DNA of 32,096 nucleotides from JADHLN01 sp965658435 (GTDB lineage Bacteria; Pseudomonadota; Alphaproteobacteria; Rickettsiales; JABIRX01): positions 1 to 32,096 of the forward strand of contig CBFHSE010000015.1 in the NCBI GenBank assembly GCA_965658435.1. The letters run 5' to 3'. Positions 1-8,800 of the stretch are shown piece after piece; the stretch's first letter is position 1; each line of letters opens with the position of its first letter. Below the pieces are notes generated by a model that worked only from the letters and a program-made list of their open reading frames with translations, made no database searches and was not told where the DNA came from. The position numbers and the translations under genes are program-made.

Positions 1-435
1 TCTGGTTTAAATTCCTATTTATCAACTGAGCTGCGAGAAAAACATGGTCTAACATATTCTGCTTATTCATATTTTGATATATATAATAATTTTTCAATAT
101 GGAATATAGAATTTAGTACTGATAAGAAAAATTATAAAAAAGCTGTTAAGATTTTATCTGGTCTATTTAGGAATATTGCAAAGAAAGGTTTTAGTGAAGA
201 TGATCTTGATAAAGCAAAAAAATATTTAACTGGTAGTTATGAGATTTATTTTAATAGTAATGAAAAAATATCCTCATATCTTCTTGATTCACAAATTCGA
301 AATTTATCTCCAACAATTATTAGAAGCAGAAATAATTTAATTAATTCATATAGTATTACTGAAATTAATGATGTATTGCCAAAATTAATAAATTTTGATG
401 ATTTATCAATAATTATTGTTGGTGATATTGATTAG
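1..435 (+). CDS. M16 family zinc peptidase, C-terminal part (5' end outside window)
   Basis: An open frame enters from the left edge and ends at TAG 433-435, leaving 144 residues. The start of the visible part, ELREKHGLTYSAYSYF, matches the Leu-Arg-Glu-x-x-Gly-Leu-x-Tyr motif in the C-terminal half of pitrilysin/insulinase (M16) proteins of the processing-peptidase type. A helical region follows, and the gene ends in the hydrophobic strand LSIIIVGDID, as M16 proteins commonly do. The zinc-binding HxxEH motif would lie upstream, so I cannot tell whether this is an active subunit or the inactive partner of a pair; bacterial M16 genes often occur as such pairs. The stop codon directly abuts the 3' CCA of a convergent tRNA gene. 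Confidence 0.8.
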   Translation, partial: SGLNSYLSTELREKHGLTYSAYSYFDIYNNFSIWNIEFSTDKKNYKKAVKILSGLFRNIAKKGFSEDDLDKAKKYLTGSYEIYFNSNEKISSYLLDSQIRNLSPTIIRSRNNLINSYSITEINDVLPKLINFDDLSIIIVGDID

Positions 436-510
436 TGGTGACTCCTACGGGATTCGAACCCGTGTTGCAAGACTGAGAATCTTGAGTCCTAACCACTAGA
501 CGAAGGAGCC
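436..510 (-). tRNA. tRNA-Glu (anticodon CTC)
   Basis: The reverse complement folds as a 75-base cloverleaf. The acceptor stem is GGCTCCT with AGGAGTC (one G-U pair), the T arm contains GGTTCGAATCC, and CCA is encoded at the 3' end. The anticodon loop TTCTCAG between CAAGA and TCTTG gives anticodon CTC, which reads GAG. It differs from the neighbouring tRNA-Glu at only four positions, so the two probably arose by tandem duplication. Confidence 0.95.
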
Positions 511-527
511 TAATGTTAATTATTATG

Positions 528-602
528 TGGTGACCCCTACGGGATTCGAACCCGTGTTGCAAGAATGAAAATCTTGAGTCCTAACCACTAGACGAAGGGG
601 CC
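528..602 (-). tRNA. tRNA-Glu (anticodon TTC)
   Basis: The reverse complement is a 75-base cloverleaf with acceptor stem GGCCCCT/AGGGGTC, a T arm with GGTTCGAATCC, and encoded CCA. The loop TTTTCAT between CAAGA and TCTTG gives anticodon TTC, which reads GAA and by wobble GAG. It lies 17 bases upstream of the CTC tRNA in the direction of transcription, so the two are probably transcribed together. A candidate promoter lies just before it, at the end of mrdA. Confidence 0.95.
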
Positions 603-618
603 AGTTAGAATTTATTTT

Positions 619-646
619 TTTATAGTTAATATCTTAAATTAATCAA
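619..646 (-). promoter_or_regulatory. candidate promoter of the tRNA-Glu pair
   Basis: On the minus strand, TTGATT (641-646) lies 16 bases before TATAAA (619-624), a fair sigma70-type pair. Transcription would begin near base 612, about ten bases before the first tRNA-Glu. The -35 element overlaps the mrdA stop codon. TATAAA-like words are common in DNA this AT-rich, so this is only plausible; read-through from mrdA is the alternative. Confidence 0.4.
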
Positions 647-2445
647 GTGTATTTTTTGATTTCAGCAATCTTTTTAAATATATTTTTTGCAATTGGAGCT
701 GCTGAAGAGGATCCTGATCCTCCATGCTCTACAATTACAGATAATGCATATTTAGGTTTTTTATATGGAGCTATTCCGACAAATAATGCATGGTTTCTAT
801 TTTTTACAGCTATGTCTTCGAAATTTTTTTCTTCTTCTTTATGGTTGATTGCGATGACTTGAGATGTTCCAGTTTTTCCTGCAAATTTAAAGTTTTTATA
901 TTTTAGTCTTTGCCAATATGCTGTACCTTTTTTATGATTTACTACTTCATATATTGCCTGCATTACATAATCTATATTGTGACTTTGGATGTTTAATTCA
1001 TCAAATTTATTGTCATTATTATATATGATATTAGGTGTTATTTTTCTTTTACTTGCAAGTCTAGACATCATTACCGCAAGTTGAATTGGTGTTGCTTGAA
1101 TGAAACCTTGGCCAATTGAGCTATTAAATGTATCCCCTAAAACCCATGGTTCTTTAAATTTATTTTTTTTCCATTTTTTAGTTGGCAAAAGACCAGATTC
1201 TTCATTGTAAAAATTACTATTTGTTTTTTTGCCTAAACCAAATTCTTTAGCGGTTTTGGTAATATTATTTATTCCTATTTTCTTACTCATTTGATAGAAA
1301 TAACAATTACAGGATTCTCTAATAGCACCTTTAAGGTCTAAAATTCCATGGCCTTCCTTTTTCCAACAATGAAACCATCTTCTGCCTAATCTTATTTTTC
1401 CTTTGCAATTGAATTTAGTATTAGGATTAAAATTATTTTCTAATGCAGCAATAGCAACAATAATTTTGAAGGTTGAGCCTGGTGGATAATTATTTGAAAG
1501 GGCTTTGTTTTGTAAGGGTTTAGCTGGATTATTAATTAGTTTATTCCAATTTTCGTTACTTATTTCTCTCAAGAAGATATTTGGATCAAATGAAGGTGAT
1601 GAGATTTGAGTTAAAATATTGCCACTTCCAATATCTATTAAATTAATTGCTACTCTTTGATTTTTTGCTATTTCATAGGCGTATTTTTGTAATTCAATAT
1701 CAATTGTAAGCTTAATATCTTCACCAGGTTGCATTTTTTGTTCAGTTTCAATTGTTGATTTACCAATTGTATAACCATGCGCGTCTTCTTCTAAATAACT
1801 AATTCCTGCTTTACCTCTTAAGGTTTTTTCATATATTTTTTCAATTCCATTTTTACCTATTTTAAAATCTGGATGTTTTAATAGGGCGTTATTAGTTCTA
1901 GTTAATTCTTTTTCTGTTACAGTACTTACATAACCAATTATATTAGAGGTTATATCTTTATATGGATAATATCTTTTTTGACCTGTTTCTATATAAATTC
2001 CAGGAAGATCTGCTATATTTACTTCTATTTTACTTATTTGATTATAATTTAAATCATCATAAATTAAAATTGCTCCTTCATGAGATTTTCTAATATTATT
2101 TTTATGATATAAGAATTTTTTTTTATCTATATTTAATATGCTGCTTAGCCTATTTAATGTTTTATTAATATTTATATTTGGATTATTATTTAGTAATACT
2201 CTGTAATATTTATTATTGCTTGCTAATATATTATCTTTTTTGTCATATATTTTTCCTCTCAATGGAGGTATTATCATGCTCCTTATTTTATTTTTATCTG
2301 ATAATTTGTTGAATTTATCATTTTTTATGATTTGAAGATACACTAATCTTAATGTAATTAACAAAATAAGGAATGCTTTAACCCAGATAACTATAAAAAA
2401 TCTTCTGGTAAATGTTTTGTTTTTATCAAAATTATCTACAATCAT
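643..2445 (-). CDS. mrdA: penicillin-binding protein 2, peptidoglycan transpeptidase of cell elongation
   Basis: This 600-residue class B penicillin-binding protein cross-links peptidoglycan in the elongation (Rod) complex. There is a short cytoplasmic N-terminus and one membrane segment at about residues 17-40. A PBP dimerisation region follows (RGKIYDKKDNILA near 63-75). The transpeptidase domain has all three catalytic motifs: STFK at 324-327, SCN at 378-380 and KTGT at 524-527. Length fits the family. The start ATG overlaps the mreD stop in an ATGA arrangement, which suggests translational coupling. The usual partner rodA is not next to it; the tRNA-Glu genes follow instead. It ends in TGA, so TGA is a stop codon here. 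Confidence 0.95.
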   Translation of the reverse strand: MIVDNFDKNKTFTRRFFIVIWVKAFLILLITLRLVYLQIIKNDKFNKLSDKNKIRSMIIPPLRGKIYDKKDNILASNNKYYRVLLNNNPNININKTLNRLSSILNIDKKKFLYHKNNIRKSHEGAILIYDDLNYNQISKIEVNIADLPGIYIETGQKRYYPYKDITSNIIGYVSTVTEKELTRTNNALLKHPDFKIGKNGIEKIYEKTLRGKAGISYLEEDAHGYTIGKSTIETEQKMQPGEDIKLTIDIELQKYAYEIAKNQRVAINLIDIGSGNILTQISSPSFDPNIFLREISNENWNKLINNPAKPLQNKALSNNYPPGSTFKIIVAIAALENNFNPNTKFNCKGKIRLGRRWFHCWKKEGHGILDLKGAIRESCNCYFYQMSKKIGINNITKTAKEFGLGKKTNSNFYNEESGLLPTKKWKKNKFKEPWVLGDTFNSSIGQGFIQATPIQLAVMMSRLASKRKITPNIIYNNDNKFDELNIQSHNIDYVMQAIYEVVNHKKGTAYWQRLKYKNFKFAGKTGTSQVIAINHKEEEKNFEDIAVKNRNHALFVGIAPYKKPKYALSVIVEHGGSGSSSAAPIAKNIFKKIAEIKKYT

Positions 2446-2942
2446 GATTCGTATTTATGCTGTAGTTTATTAAGGTGATAATAGTAATTATGTAGCAAAG
2501 GATATGTAATTATTGTTGAAATAAGATTTATTATTAAGATTTTATTATCTATTTGGTTATAATTAATGTAATATACAGTTATATATTTAATTATTTGTAG
2601 TTCAATTATGAATATAGTGAATATAATCCATATTTCAGCAAAGCTACTAAAAATAAATAATTTTCTTTTTAGATCGAAAATCTTTATCAGAATAAAATAA
2701 ATTATTGCGTTTGTACCGATCTGATAATTATTTAAAGTATCTAGAATAATAGATAATATTAAAATAAATAATAAAATTGGTTTTTTTTTATTATAGACAT
2801 AAAAGTAAAATATATATGAGGCTTCAATTAGAGGTATTAAATATTTTAGATTTATATCCAAATAGGGTATATAAATTATTAATATACTAAAGTAGGATAT
2901 TATATAGAACAAGATTGTTTTTGGGATATTGAGATACGGCAT
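2442..2942 (-). CDS. mreD: rod shape-determining protein MreD
   Basis: This is a 166-residue, highly hydrophobic protein with about five membrane segments. The stretch ILDTLNNYQIGTNAIIYFIL carries the MreD pattern of an Asp, a short loop ending in x-Gly, then another membrane helix. MreD is an inner-membrane part of the MreBCD elongation machinery. The position directly before mrdA, with a 4-base overlap, strongly supports the call, because sequence conservation in this family is weak. Its own start overlaps the mgtE stop by one base (TAATG). mreB and mreC are not in the window. Confidence 0.8.
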   Translation of the reverse strand: MPYLNIPKTILFYIISYFSILIIYIPYLDINLKYLIPLIEASYIFYFYVYNKKKPILLFILILSIILDTLNNYQIGTNAIIYFILIKIFDLKRKLFIFSSFAEIWIIFTIFIIELQIIKYITVYYINYNQIDNKILIINLISTIITYPLLHNYYYHLNKLQHKYES

Positions 2943-4294
2943 TATATTATTAGTGATGCTAGACCTAAAAAGCTAAGGAAAGCTATTACGTCAGTAATTG
3001 TTGTTAATATTATACCAGAACTAAGAGCAGGATCACCTTTTAGTCTATAGACTATTATTGGTATAATTGCTCCTGATAATCCTGCTATACCTAAGGTGAT
3101 AATTGTGGCTATTGAAAATAAGATTGCTAGCTTCAGGTCATAGGTTATTGTTATCATCAGGAAGCTTATAATTGAAAAAAATATACCATTTGTAATGCCT
3201 ATTAGGAATTCTTTTAATATTATCTTATTGGTATTTTTAGAATTTAATTCTTTCCTTGCTAATGAGCGCACTGCAATTGTTACTGTCTGTGTTCCTGCAT
3301 TTCCACCCATAGAAGCAATTATAGGCATTAATACAGCGAGAGCTACAATTGCTTCAATGTTTTTATCAAATATACTTATTACAATTGATGCAATTATTGC
3401 AGTTATTAAATTTAAAAATAACCAGGGAAATCTTTGTTTTATTGTTTGAATAAATTTTGTATAAATATCAGATTCTATTATTCCACCAAGATGTAATATA
3501 TCTTCAGAGACACTTTCTTCAATTACTTCAATAGCTGTGTTTTGCGTTGTAAAGCCGAGCATTCTACCATCATTATTTACAATTGGAGCAAAGCTTAAAT
3601 TATATTTTTTAAAGCTAATTGCTAGTTCTTGTTCTTCTGTTAAATAATTGAAGCTTATAACTTCCGTGTTCATTATATTTTCAATTATTGTTTTGGGATC
3701 ATTAATAATTAAATCTTTACTTGTTATAATTCCGATTGGTTTAAAATATGGATCTACAACAAATACACCATAAAAATTATCATTGATAAAATCTTTGTTT
3801 TTGCAGCAATATTTAATTGTTTGTGATATATTCCAATGTTTTGGTACAGAAATAAAATTACGCTGCATTAATCTACCTGCACTATTTACAGGGTATGAAA
3901 AACCTGTTTTTAAGTCTTCTTTTGTTTCTTTGTTAAAAAAATGTCTAATTTGATTTCTTATTACTTCACTTACTTCTTCTAATATTGAGAGGATTTCTGG
4001 TGATTCTAGAGTTTGTATTATTTTTGCTGATTTTTTAGGTCCTATTAGCTGAATAAATTCTTCGCTAACAGAATTATGAAGTTTTAAAAAAAGATCTGCA
4101 GGAAAATCATCTTCTAAAATATTTATGAATAATAATTTTTCATCATGATTATATTCGCTTATGGTTATTGCAAGATCTGCTATATTTATTTTTTCAATTA
4201 AATTTTTTACAGATTTTTTATTGTTATCATAAAGAGCGAGCTTTAACTCTTTTTCTAAATATTTGTAATTTTGAATATCACTGATTTCTGACAT
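2942..4294 (-). CDS. mgtE: magnesium transporter/channel MgtE
   Basis: This 450-residue protein has the full MgtE layout: a helical N domain (about 20-135), a pair of CBS domains (about 145-265), and five C-terminal membrane helices (about 285-450). The signature GGNAGTQTVTIAVRSLA is present, as is the TTITDVIAF segment whose Asp lines the magnesium site in characterised MgtE channels. The cytoplasmic domains gate the pore in response to internal magnesium. The gene is divergent from ftsK and is the first gene of a run with mreD and mrdA. Its stop overlaps the mreD start by one base, which is an unusual partnership. Confidence 0.93.
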   Translation of the reverse strand: MSEISDIQNYKYLEKELKLALYDNNKKSVKNLIEKINIADLAITISEYNHDEKLLFINILEDDFPADLFLKLHNSVSEEFIQLIGPKKSAKIIQTLESPEILSILEEVSEVIRNQIRHFFNKETKEDLKTGFSYPVNSAGRLMQRNFISVPKHWNISQTIKYCCKNKDFINDNFYGVFVVDPYFKPIGIITSKDLIINDPKTIIENIMNTEVISFNYLTEEQELAISFKKYNLSFAPIVNNDGRMLGFTTQNTAIEVIEESVSEDILHLGGIIESDIYTKFIQTIKQRFPWLFLNLITAIIASIVISIFDKNIEAIVALAVLMPIIASMGGNAGTQTVTIAVRSLARKELNSKNTNKIILKEFLIGITNGIFFSIISFLMITITYDLKLAILFSIATIITLGIAGLSGAIIPIIVYRLKGDPALSSGIILTTITDVIAFLSFLGLASLII

Positions 4295-4330
4295 TTTGAA
4301 TTGTTGTTATTTATTTAGATGAGTATAGAA

Positions 4331-4336
4331 TATAAT
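4331..4336 (+). promoter_or_regulatory. candidate -10 box upstream of ftsK
   Basis: A perfect TATAAT lies 23 bases before the ftsK ATG in the 65-base gap between divergent mgtE and ftsK. No good -35 box lies 16-18 bases upstream; TTGTTG at 4301-4306 is too far away. The position would give a short leader of about 17 bases. Chance occurrence is quite possible in this AT-rich DNA. Confidence 0.3.
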
Positions 4337-4359
4337 ACATTAATTTATTATATATAGGA

Positions 4360-6585
4360 ATGAAACAAAAAAACACAACAAGTTTTTGGCGCTCTAGATT
4401 CTATGAGATCAATGGTTTGTTTTTTTTGCTATTTTCTTTATTTACTATTTTCTCATTATTATCCTATCATCCTCTAGATCCAGCTTTTAATTCAGTTTAT
4501 GATAATAGCATATCTAATACTGGTGGTTATATAGGTTCACATCTTTCAGGTTTTCTTTTGGAGTTTTTTGGTTTATCTTGTGCTTTGTTTCCTTTGTTTT
4601 CATTTACTTGGGGTGTTTATTTTTTTAAGAAAAACAATCCTGGCTATTTTCCTTTAAGATTATCATCTTTTATGACATCTCTTTTATTATCATGTTATTT
4701 TTTATCAAGTTTTAATGTCTCTCATTCCTGGCAATTCCTTTCATATGGTGGAATTACTGGTTATTTTTTAGTTGGTTTGTTAGGAGAATATTTTTCTGGA
4801 ATTACTTTTGTAATATCCTCTTTGATATTATTTATATTATTTTTCTATTATGCTATTAATATTTCTTTTAGTAATTCTCTAAAGTTATTTTTAAAAATAA
4901 ATTTATCTCTATTTAAGTATATCAAACAAAATATAAAGAATATTGCTCTTATTTTATTAGATATCTTATCAGGTATTTTGCTTAATTTTAATAAGCGTTT
5001 TTTTAAAAATAGGATAAAAGATATTGATATTGGCTATAGTAAACCAAAGGAAAAAATATCAAAAATTGATAGGGTTTCTATTTCAGCATCTAAATCTAAT
5101 TTGAATTATCTTCTGCCTAATGTTAATTTGTTAAATCTTCCTAAAAAACAAAAATCTCAGTTAAGCAAGGATGAATTGAATGCAAATGCTGAATTATTAA
5201 AGGAAATACTGGCTGATTTTGGAATTAATGGAAAAGTTCTTAATGTAAAGCCTGGCCCTGTTGTTACTTTATACGAATTTGAACCTGCAGCAGGTATTAA
5301 ATCATCTAGAGTTATCGGGCTTGCTGATGATGTTGCTAGATCAATGCGGGCAATATCTGCAAGAATATCTGTAATATCTGGACAAAATGCTTTAGGTATT
5401 GAGCTTCCAAATAAAAATAGAGAAGTTGTATATTTTCGTGAGTTAGTAGAAAATGAATCATTTCAAGCTGATAATTATAAATTACCCCTTGCTCTTGGTA
5501 AGAATATTGCAGGTGAAACTGTAATTGCTGATCTTGCTAAAATGCCACATTTATTGGTTGCTGGAACAACTGGGTCAGGTAAATCAGTTGCTGTAAATAG
5601 TATGATTTTATCTATTTTATATAAATTATCACCTAAGGAGTGTAAATTTATAATGATTGATCCTAAAATGTTGGAGTTATCTATATATGATGATATACCG
5701 CATTTACTTTCGCCTGTTGTTACAGATCCCAAAAAAGCGGTTCAAGTTATGCGTTGGACCGTTCAGGAAATGGAAAATAGATATCGCTTAATGTCTTCTC
5801 TTGGGGTTAGAAATATTTCTGGATACAACGAAGCTATTGATAAAGCTATTAAGAAAAACAAGGTTTTAACAAGAACTGTGCAAACAGGCTTCGATTCAGA
5901 ATCTGGTAAGCCTATTTTTGAAGAAGTTGAGCTTGATATGCAGCCATTGCCATATATTGTGCTTATTGTAGATGAAATGGCTGATTTAATGTTAGTTGCT
6001 GGTAAGGAGATAGAGAGTTATATTCAAAGATTAGCTCAAATGGCTAGAGCTGCTGGTATTCATCTTATTATTGCTACACAAAGACCATCAGTAGATGTAA
6101 TAACTGGAGTTATTAAAGCTAATTTTCCTACAAGAATTAGTTTTCAAGTAACATCTAAAATAGATTCGAGAACAATATTAGGAGAGCAGGGTGCTGAGCA
6201 ATTATTAGGTATGGGTGATATGTTATATATGTTTGGTGGAAGTAAAATAAATAGAGTGCATGGTAATTTTGTTTCTGATGAGGAAGTTAGATCTATAGTT
6301 ACTCATTTAAAGAAACAAGCAAGACCAGATTATATTGATGATATGTTCTCTGTTAGTGAAGATGATTCTTCTTCATTTGGTGAAGGAGATAATTCTGGTA
6401 AGGATGAATTATATAGTGAAGCAGTTGAAATAATTAAGAGAGATAAAAAAGTTTCCACAAGCTATATTCAACGTCAATTAAGAATTGGTTATAATAGAGC
6501 TGCAAATATTATTGAAGAAATGGAAACAAATGGTATAATATCACCAGCCGGTCCAACTGGGAAAAGAGAAATTTTAGTTGAATAA
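4360..6585 (+). CDS. ftsK: DNA translocase FtsK
   Basis: This 741-residue septal DNA pump moves chromosome ends during division. Residues 15-170 hold four to five membrane helices, and a short linker follows (about 175-265), far shorter than the E. coli one. The alpha and beta motor domains carry a Walker A at 402-409 (GTTGSGKS) and a Walker B ending in Asp538-Glu539 (IVLIVDEMADLM). The last 65 residues match the winged-helix gamma domain (STSYIQRQLRIGYNRAANII) that reads orientation sequences. The start ATG at 4360 is preceded by the purine-rich TATAGGA, a fair ribosome-binding site. The next gene starts four bases after the stop. Confidence 0.96.
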   Translation: MKQKNTTSFWRSRFYEINGLFFLLFSLFTIFSLLSYHPLDPAFNSVYDNSISNTGGYIGSHLSGFLLEFFGLSCALFPLFSFTWGVYFFKKNNPGYFPLRLSSFMTSLLLSCYFLSSFNVSHSWQFLSYGGITGYFLVGLLGEYFSGITFVISSLILFILFFYYAINISFSNSLKLFLKINLSLFKYIKQNIKNIALILLDILSGILLNFNKRFFKNRIKDIDIGYSKPKEKISKIDRVSISASKSNLNYLLPNVNLLNLPKKQKSQLSKDELNANAELLKEILADFGINGKVLNVKPGPVVTLYEFEPAAGIKSSRVIGLADDVARSMRAISARISVISGQNALGIELPNKNREVVYFRELVENESFQADNYKLPLALGKNIAGETVIADLAKMPHLLVAGTTGSGKSVAVNSMILSILYKLSPKECKFIMIDPKMLELSIYDDIPHLLSPVVTDPKKAVQVMRWTVQEMENRYRLMSSLGVRNISGYNEAIDKAIKKNKVLTRTVQTGFDSESGKPIFEEVELDMQPLPYIVLIVDEMADLMLVAGKEIESYIQRLAQMARAAGIHLIIATQRPSVDVITGVIKANFPTRISFQVTSKIDSRTILGEQGAEQLLGMGDMLYMFGGSKINRVHGNFVSDEEVRSIVTHLKKQARPDYIDDMFSVSEDDSSSFGEGDNSGKDELYSEAVEIIKRDKKVSTSYIQRQLRIGYNRAANIIEEMETNGIISPAGPTGKREILVE

Positions 6586-6589
6586 TATT

Positions 6590-7600
6590 ATGAGTAAATT
6601 TGAAACAGATATAGTAGTAATTGGAGCGGGTCCTGTTGGATTATTTGCAGTTTTTGAGGCTGGCCAATTAAATATGAAATGCCATGTTGTTGATAGTTTA
6701 GATTTTATTGGTGGTCAATGCCAAGCTTTATATCCTGAAAAGCCTATTTATGATATTCCTGCTTATCCTTTAATTAAATCTGAAGATTTAATTTTAAAAT
6801 TAGAAGAACAAATAAAACCGCATAATCCAGTATTTCATTTAGGTAACCAGGTAATTAAAATTTCTGGTGATGTTGGTAATTTTATTGTAATTACCGATAA
6901 TAATAAGGAAATATGCTGTAAGGCAATTGTAATTGCTGCTGGTTGTGGAGCATTTGGTCCTAATAGGCCTCCACTTGCTGATATTGAAAAATATGAATCT
7001 ATTGGCTCAGTACGTTATTTAGTAAATCAAATTTCTCGTTTTGAGGATAAAAATGTAGTAATTGCTGGTGGAGGTGATTCTGCTGTTGATTGGGCATTAT
7101 CACTTGCTCCTGTTGTAAAAAATCTATCATTAATTCATAGAAGAGATAAATTTAGAGCGGCTCCTAATTCTGTAAAGCAGCTTCATGAATTAGTTGATCT
7201 TGGGAAAATAGACCTTGTTGTACCTTATCAATTAGATTCATTAAAAGGTGATAATTCGAAATTAACTCATGTTATTGTTAGTGATTTAGATGGTAATAAA
7301 AAAGCTATAGAAGCTGATTATTTATTACCTTTTTATGGTTTATCTATGGAGCTTGGTCCTATTGCAGATTGGGGGTTAAATATAGATAAAAAACATATAG
7401 CTGTTGAGTCACATTCAATGGAAACAAATTTAAAAGGTATATTTGCTATAGGTGATATTGCCGATTATAAGGGTAAGTTAAAATTAATTTTAACAGGATT
7501 TAGTGAAGCGGCATTTGCATGTCATAATATTTATAATTATGTTCATCCTGATGTTCCTTTACATTTTGAATATTCAACAACAAAAGGTGTTGCAGCTTAG
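6590..7600 (+). CDS. ferredoxin/flavodoxin--NADP+ reductase, thioredoxin-reductase-like type
   Basis: This two-dinucleotide-binding flavoprotein has 336 residues from ATG 6590. A longer reading from TTG 6578 would overlap the ftsK stop and is less likely. The N-terminal FAD motif is GAGPVG at 12-17, and a second glycine motif, IAGGGDSAVDWA, binds NAD(P)H. The C-terminal FAIGDIADYKGK contacts FAD. The CxxC redox pair of thioredoxin reductase is absent, which with the QCQALYPEKPIYDIPAYP segment marks the YumC-type ferredoxin-NADP reductase. It probably moves electrons between NADPH and ferredoxin or flavodoxin. It lies four bases after ftsK and directly abuts ygfZ, so the three are likely co-transcribed. 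Confidence 0.88.
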   Translation: MSKFETDIVVIGAGPVGLFAVFEAGQLNMKCHVVDSLDFIGGQCQALYPEKPIYDIPAYPLIKSEDLILKLEEQIKPHNPVFHLGNQVIKISGDVGNFIVITDNNKEICCKAIVIAAGCGAFGPNRPPLADIEKYESIGSVRYLVNQISRFEDKNVVIAGGGDSAVDWALSLAPVVKNLSLIHRRDKFRAAPNSVKQLHELVDLGKIDLVVPYQLDSLKGDNSKLTHVIVSDLDGNKKAIEADYLLPFYGLSMELGPIADWGLNIDKKHIAVESHSMETNLKGIFAIGDIADYKGKLKLILTGFSEAAFACHNIYNYVHPDVPLHFEYSTTKGVAA

Positions 7601-8323
7601 ATGCTCTTATTATCTGATAGAAAATTAATTGAAATAACTGGTGCTGATGCAAAGAAATTTCTTCAGAGTTTAATTACTAATGATATTAATAAATTAAGTA
7701 ATGAAAATTCTATCTTTGCATGTTTACTTACTCCACAAGGTAAGTTTTTATTTGATTTTTTTATTTATGAAATTAATAGCAAAATCATAATTGAAATTAA
7801 CAATAAATTTTTTGAGCAATTTATTAAAAAACTTAATCTATATAAGTTGCATAGTGATGTTGAAATTATTGCTATAGATGGCAATATATTATTTTCTAAT
7901 AAACCCATTGATTGTGATAATTTTTTTAAAGACCCAAGAACATCTAAAGAATTTTATAGAATAATTGATTTTAATTTAGAGCAATCTGCTGATGATAATT
8001 TAGATTTATATCATAAAATTAGAATAGAAAATATGTTAATTGAAGGTGCATATGATCTAATTCAAGAAAAATCATTTATTTTGCATTATGGTTATCATAA
8101 TCTTAATGCTATTGATTTTGACAAAGGTTGCTATGTAGGACAGGAAGTTACTACAAGAAGTTTTAGAAGAGGGGTTATTAGAAAAAAAATTATTTCTTTT
8201 CAATCGGTTCAGGATTTAAATCAAGGCGATGAATATAACCATGATAACAGAAAAGCAATTATAGCTTATTATAATAATAATATAAAAGCTGGTTTATTAT
8301 TGGTAGATCTACCTAATCTCTAA
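7601..8323 (+). CDS. ygfZ: YgfZ/GcvT-fold folate-binding protein (iron-sulfur cluster maintenance)
   Basis: This 240-residue protein is related to GcvT but lacks aminomethyltransferase function. It carries the YgfZ signature KGCYVGQE at 175-182, whose Cys is essential in studied homologues. The N-terminus, LIEITGADAKKFLQSLITND, is typical of this family. YgfZ-type proteins bind folate and support assembly or repair of certain Fe-S enzymes. The ATG immediately follows the TAG of the reductase gene, so translation is probably coupled. The stop lies 12 bases from that of the convergent small gene. Confidence 0.9.
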   Translation: MLLLSDRKLIEITGADAKKFLQSLITNDINKLSNENSIFACLLTPQGKFLFDFFIYEINSKIIIEINNKFFEQFIKKLNLYKLHSDVEIIAIDGNILFSNKPIDCDNFFKDPRTSKEFYRIIDFNLEQSADDNLDLYHKIRIENMLIEGAYDLIQEKSFILHYGYHNLNAIDFDKGCYVGQEVTTRSFRRGVIRKKIISFQSVQDLNQGDEYNHDNRKAIIAYYNNNIKAGLLLVDLPNL

Positions 8324-8335
8324 CAATTTTATTTG

Positions 8336-8761
8336 CTAATATTGTACACTTACAGGTTTTTCTTTTCCTGTTGATATTCCTGCAGATGCATCCAAAACAT
8401 TACTAAATAATGCTTTAAATTCTAGTGAATGGCCAGCTGTATTTGCACCTTTTAAAGCAGCTTCCTCTGCTCCAATTACAATAGGAGAACTAGCTCTTTT
8501 ACTTAAATCACCAAGGGTCTTACCAATGTCTTCACTTAATACTCCTTTTGGTATAAAAAGGTCTCCTACACCATGAAGGTTGAATACCTCTAAACTAAAT
8601 GCTCCTGAAGCATCCTTACCCATATGTATAGCTTGATCAACATCAGCAAAGAGTCCTGAATTTACACCTCCTGCAGCTGTACCTTGTGACGTTGCTGTTT
8701 TAGCAGTATGATCTTGTATTGATGTTATTTGTCCGCTATTAATTGTACCTGGTTCTGACAT
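8336..8761 (-). CDS. unrecognised 141-residue Gly/Ala/Ser-rich protein
   Basis: I do not recognise a family. The protein is rich in Gly, Ala, Ser and Thr and poor in Asn and Ile, in sharp contrast to its neighbours. The DNA is also less AT-rich: I count 41 G+C in bases 8341-8460 (about 34%) against 15 in 60 for 8281-8340. No signal peptide, membrane helix or Cys is visible, and the first 35 residues look disordered. Segments such as FSLEVFNLHGVGDLFIPKG could fold. It starts at ATG with no clear ribosome-binding site, is convergent with ygfZ and divergent from the symporter gene. Absence of stops over 141 codons with a biased composition supports a real gene. Recent acquisition or a surface/secreted role are guesses. 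Confidence 0.6.
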   Translation of the reverse strand: MSEPGTINSGQITSIQDHTAKTATSQGTAAGGVNSGLFADVDQAIHMGKDASGAFSLEVFNLHGVGDLFIPKGVLSEDIGKTLGDLSKRASSPIVIGAEEAALKGANTAGHSLEFKALFSNVLDASAGISTGKEKPVSVQY

Positions 8762-8800
8762 GTTTTTTTAATTTAATTTTAGCATAATTTAGTTTTTTTA

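Noticed and set aside
643..645. Possible recoding of TGA as tryptophan, as in some reduced symbionts
   Set aside because: mrdA and several other genes end sensibly at TGA, and tryptophans in conserved motifs use TGG, so the standard code fits.
647..862. 71-codon plus-strand frame opposite the end of mrdA
   Set aside because: Antisense shadow of the penicillin-binding domain including its 3' end; no independent evidence.
6578..6589. TTG start giving four extra residues on the ferredoxin-NADP reductase
   Set aside because: It overlaps the ftsK stop, and ATG 6590 lies at the usual distance from the FAD motif.
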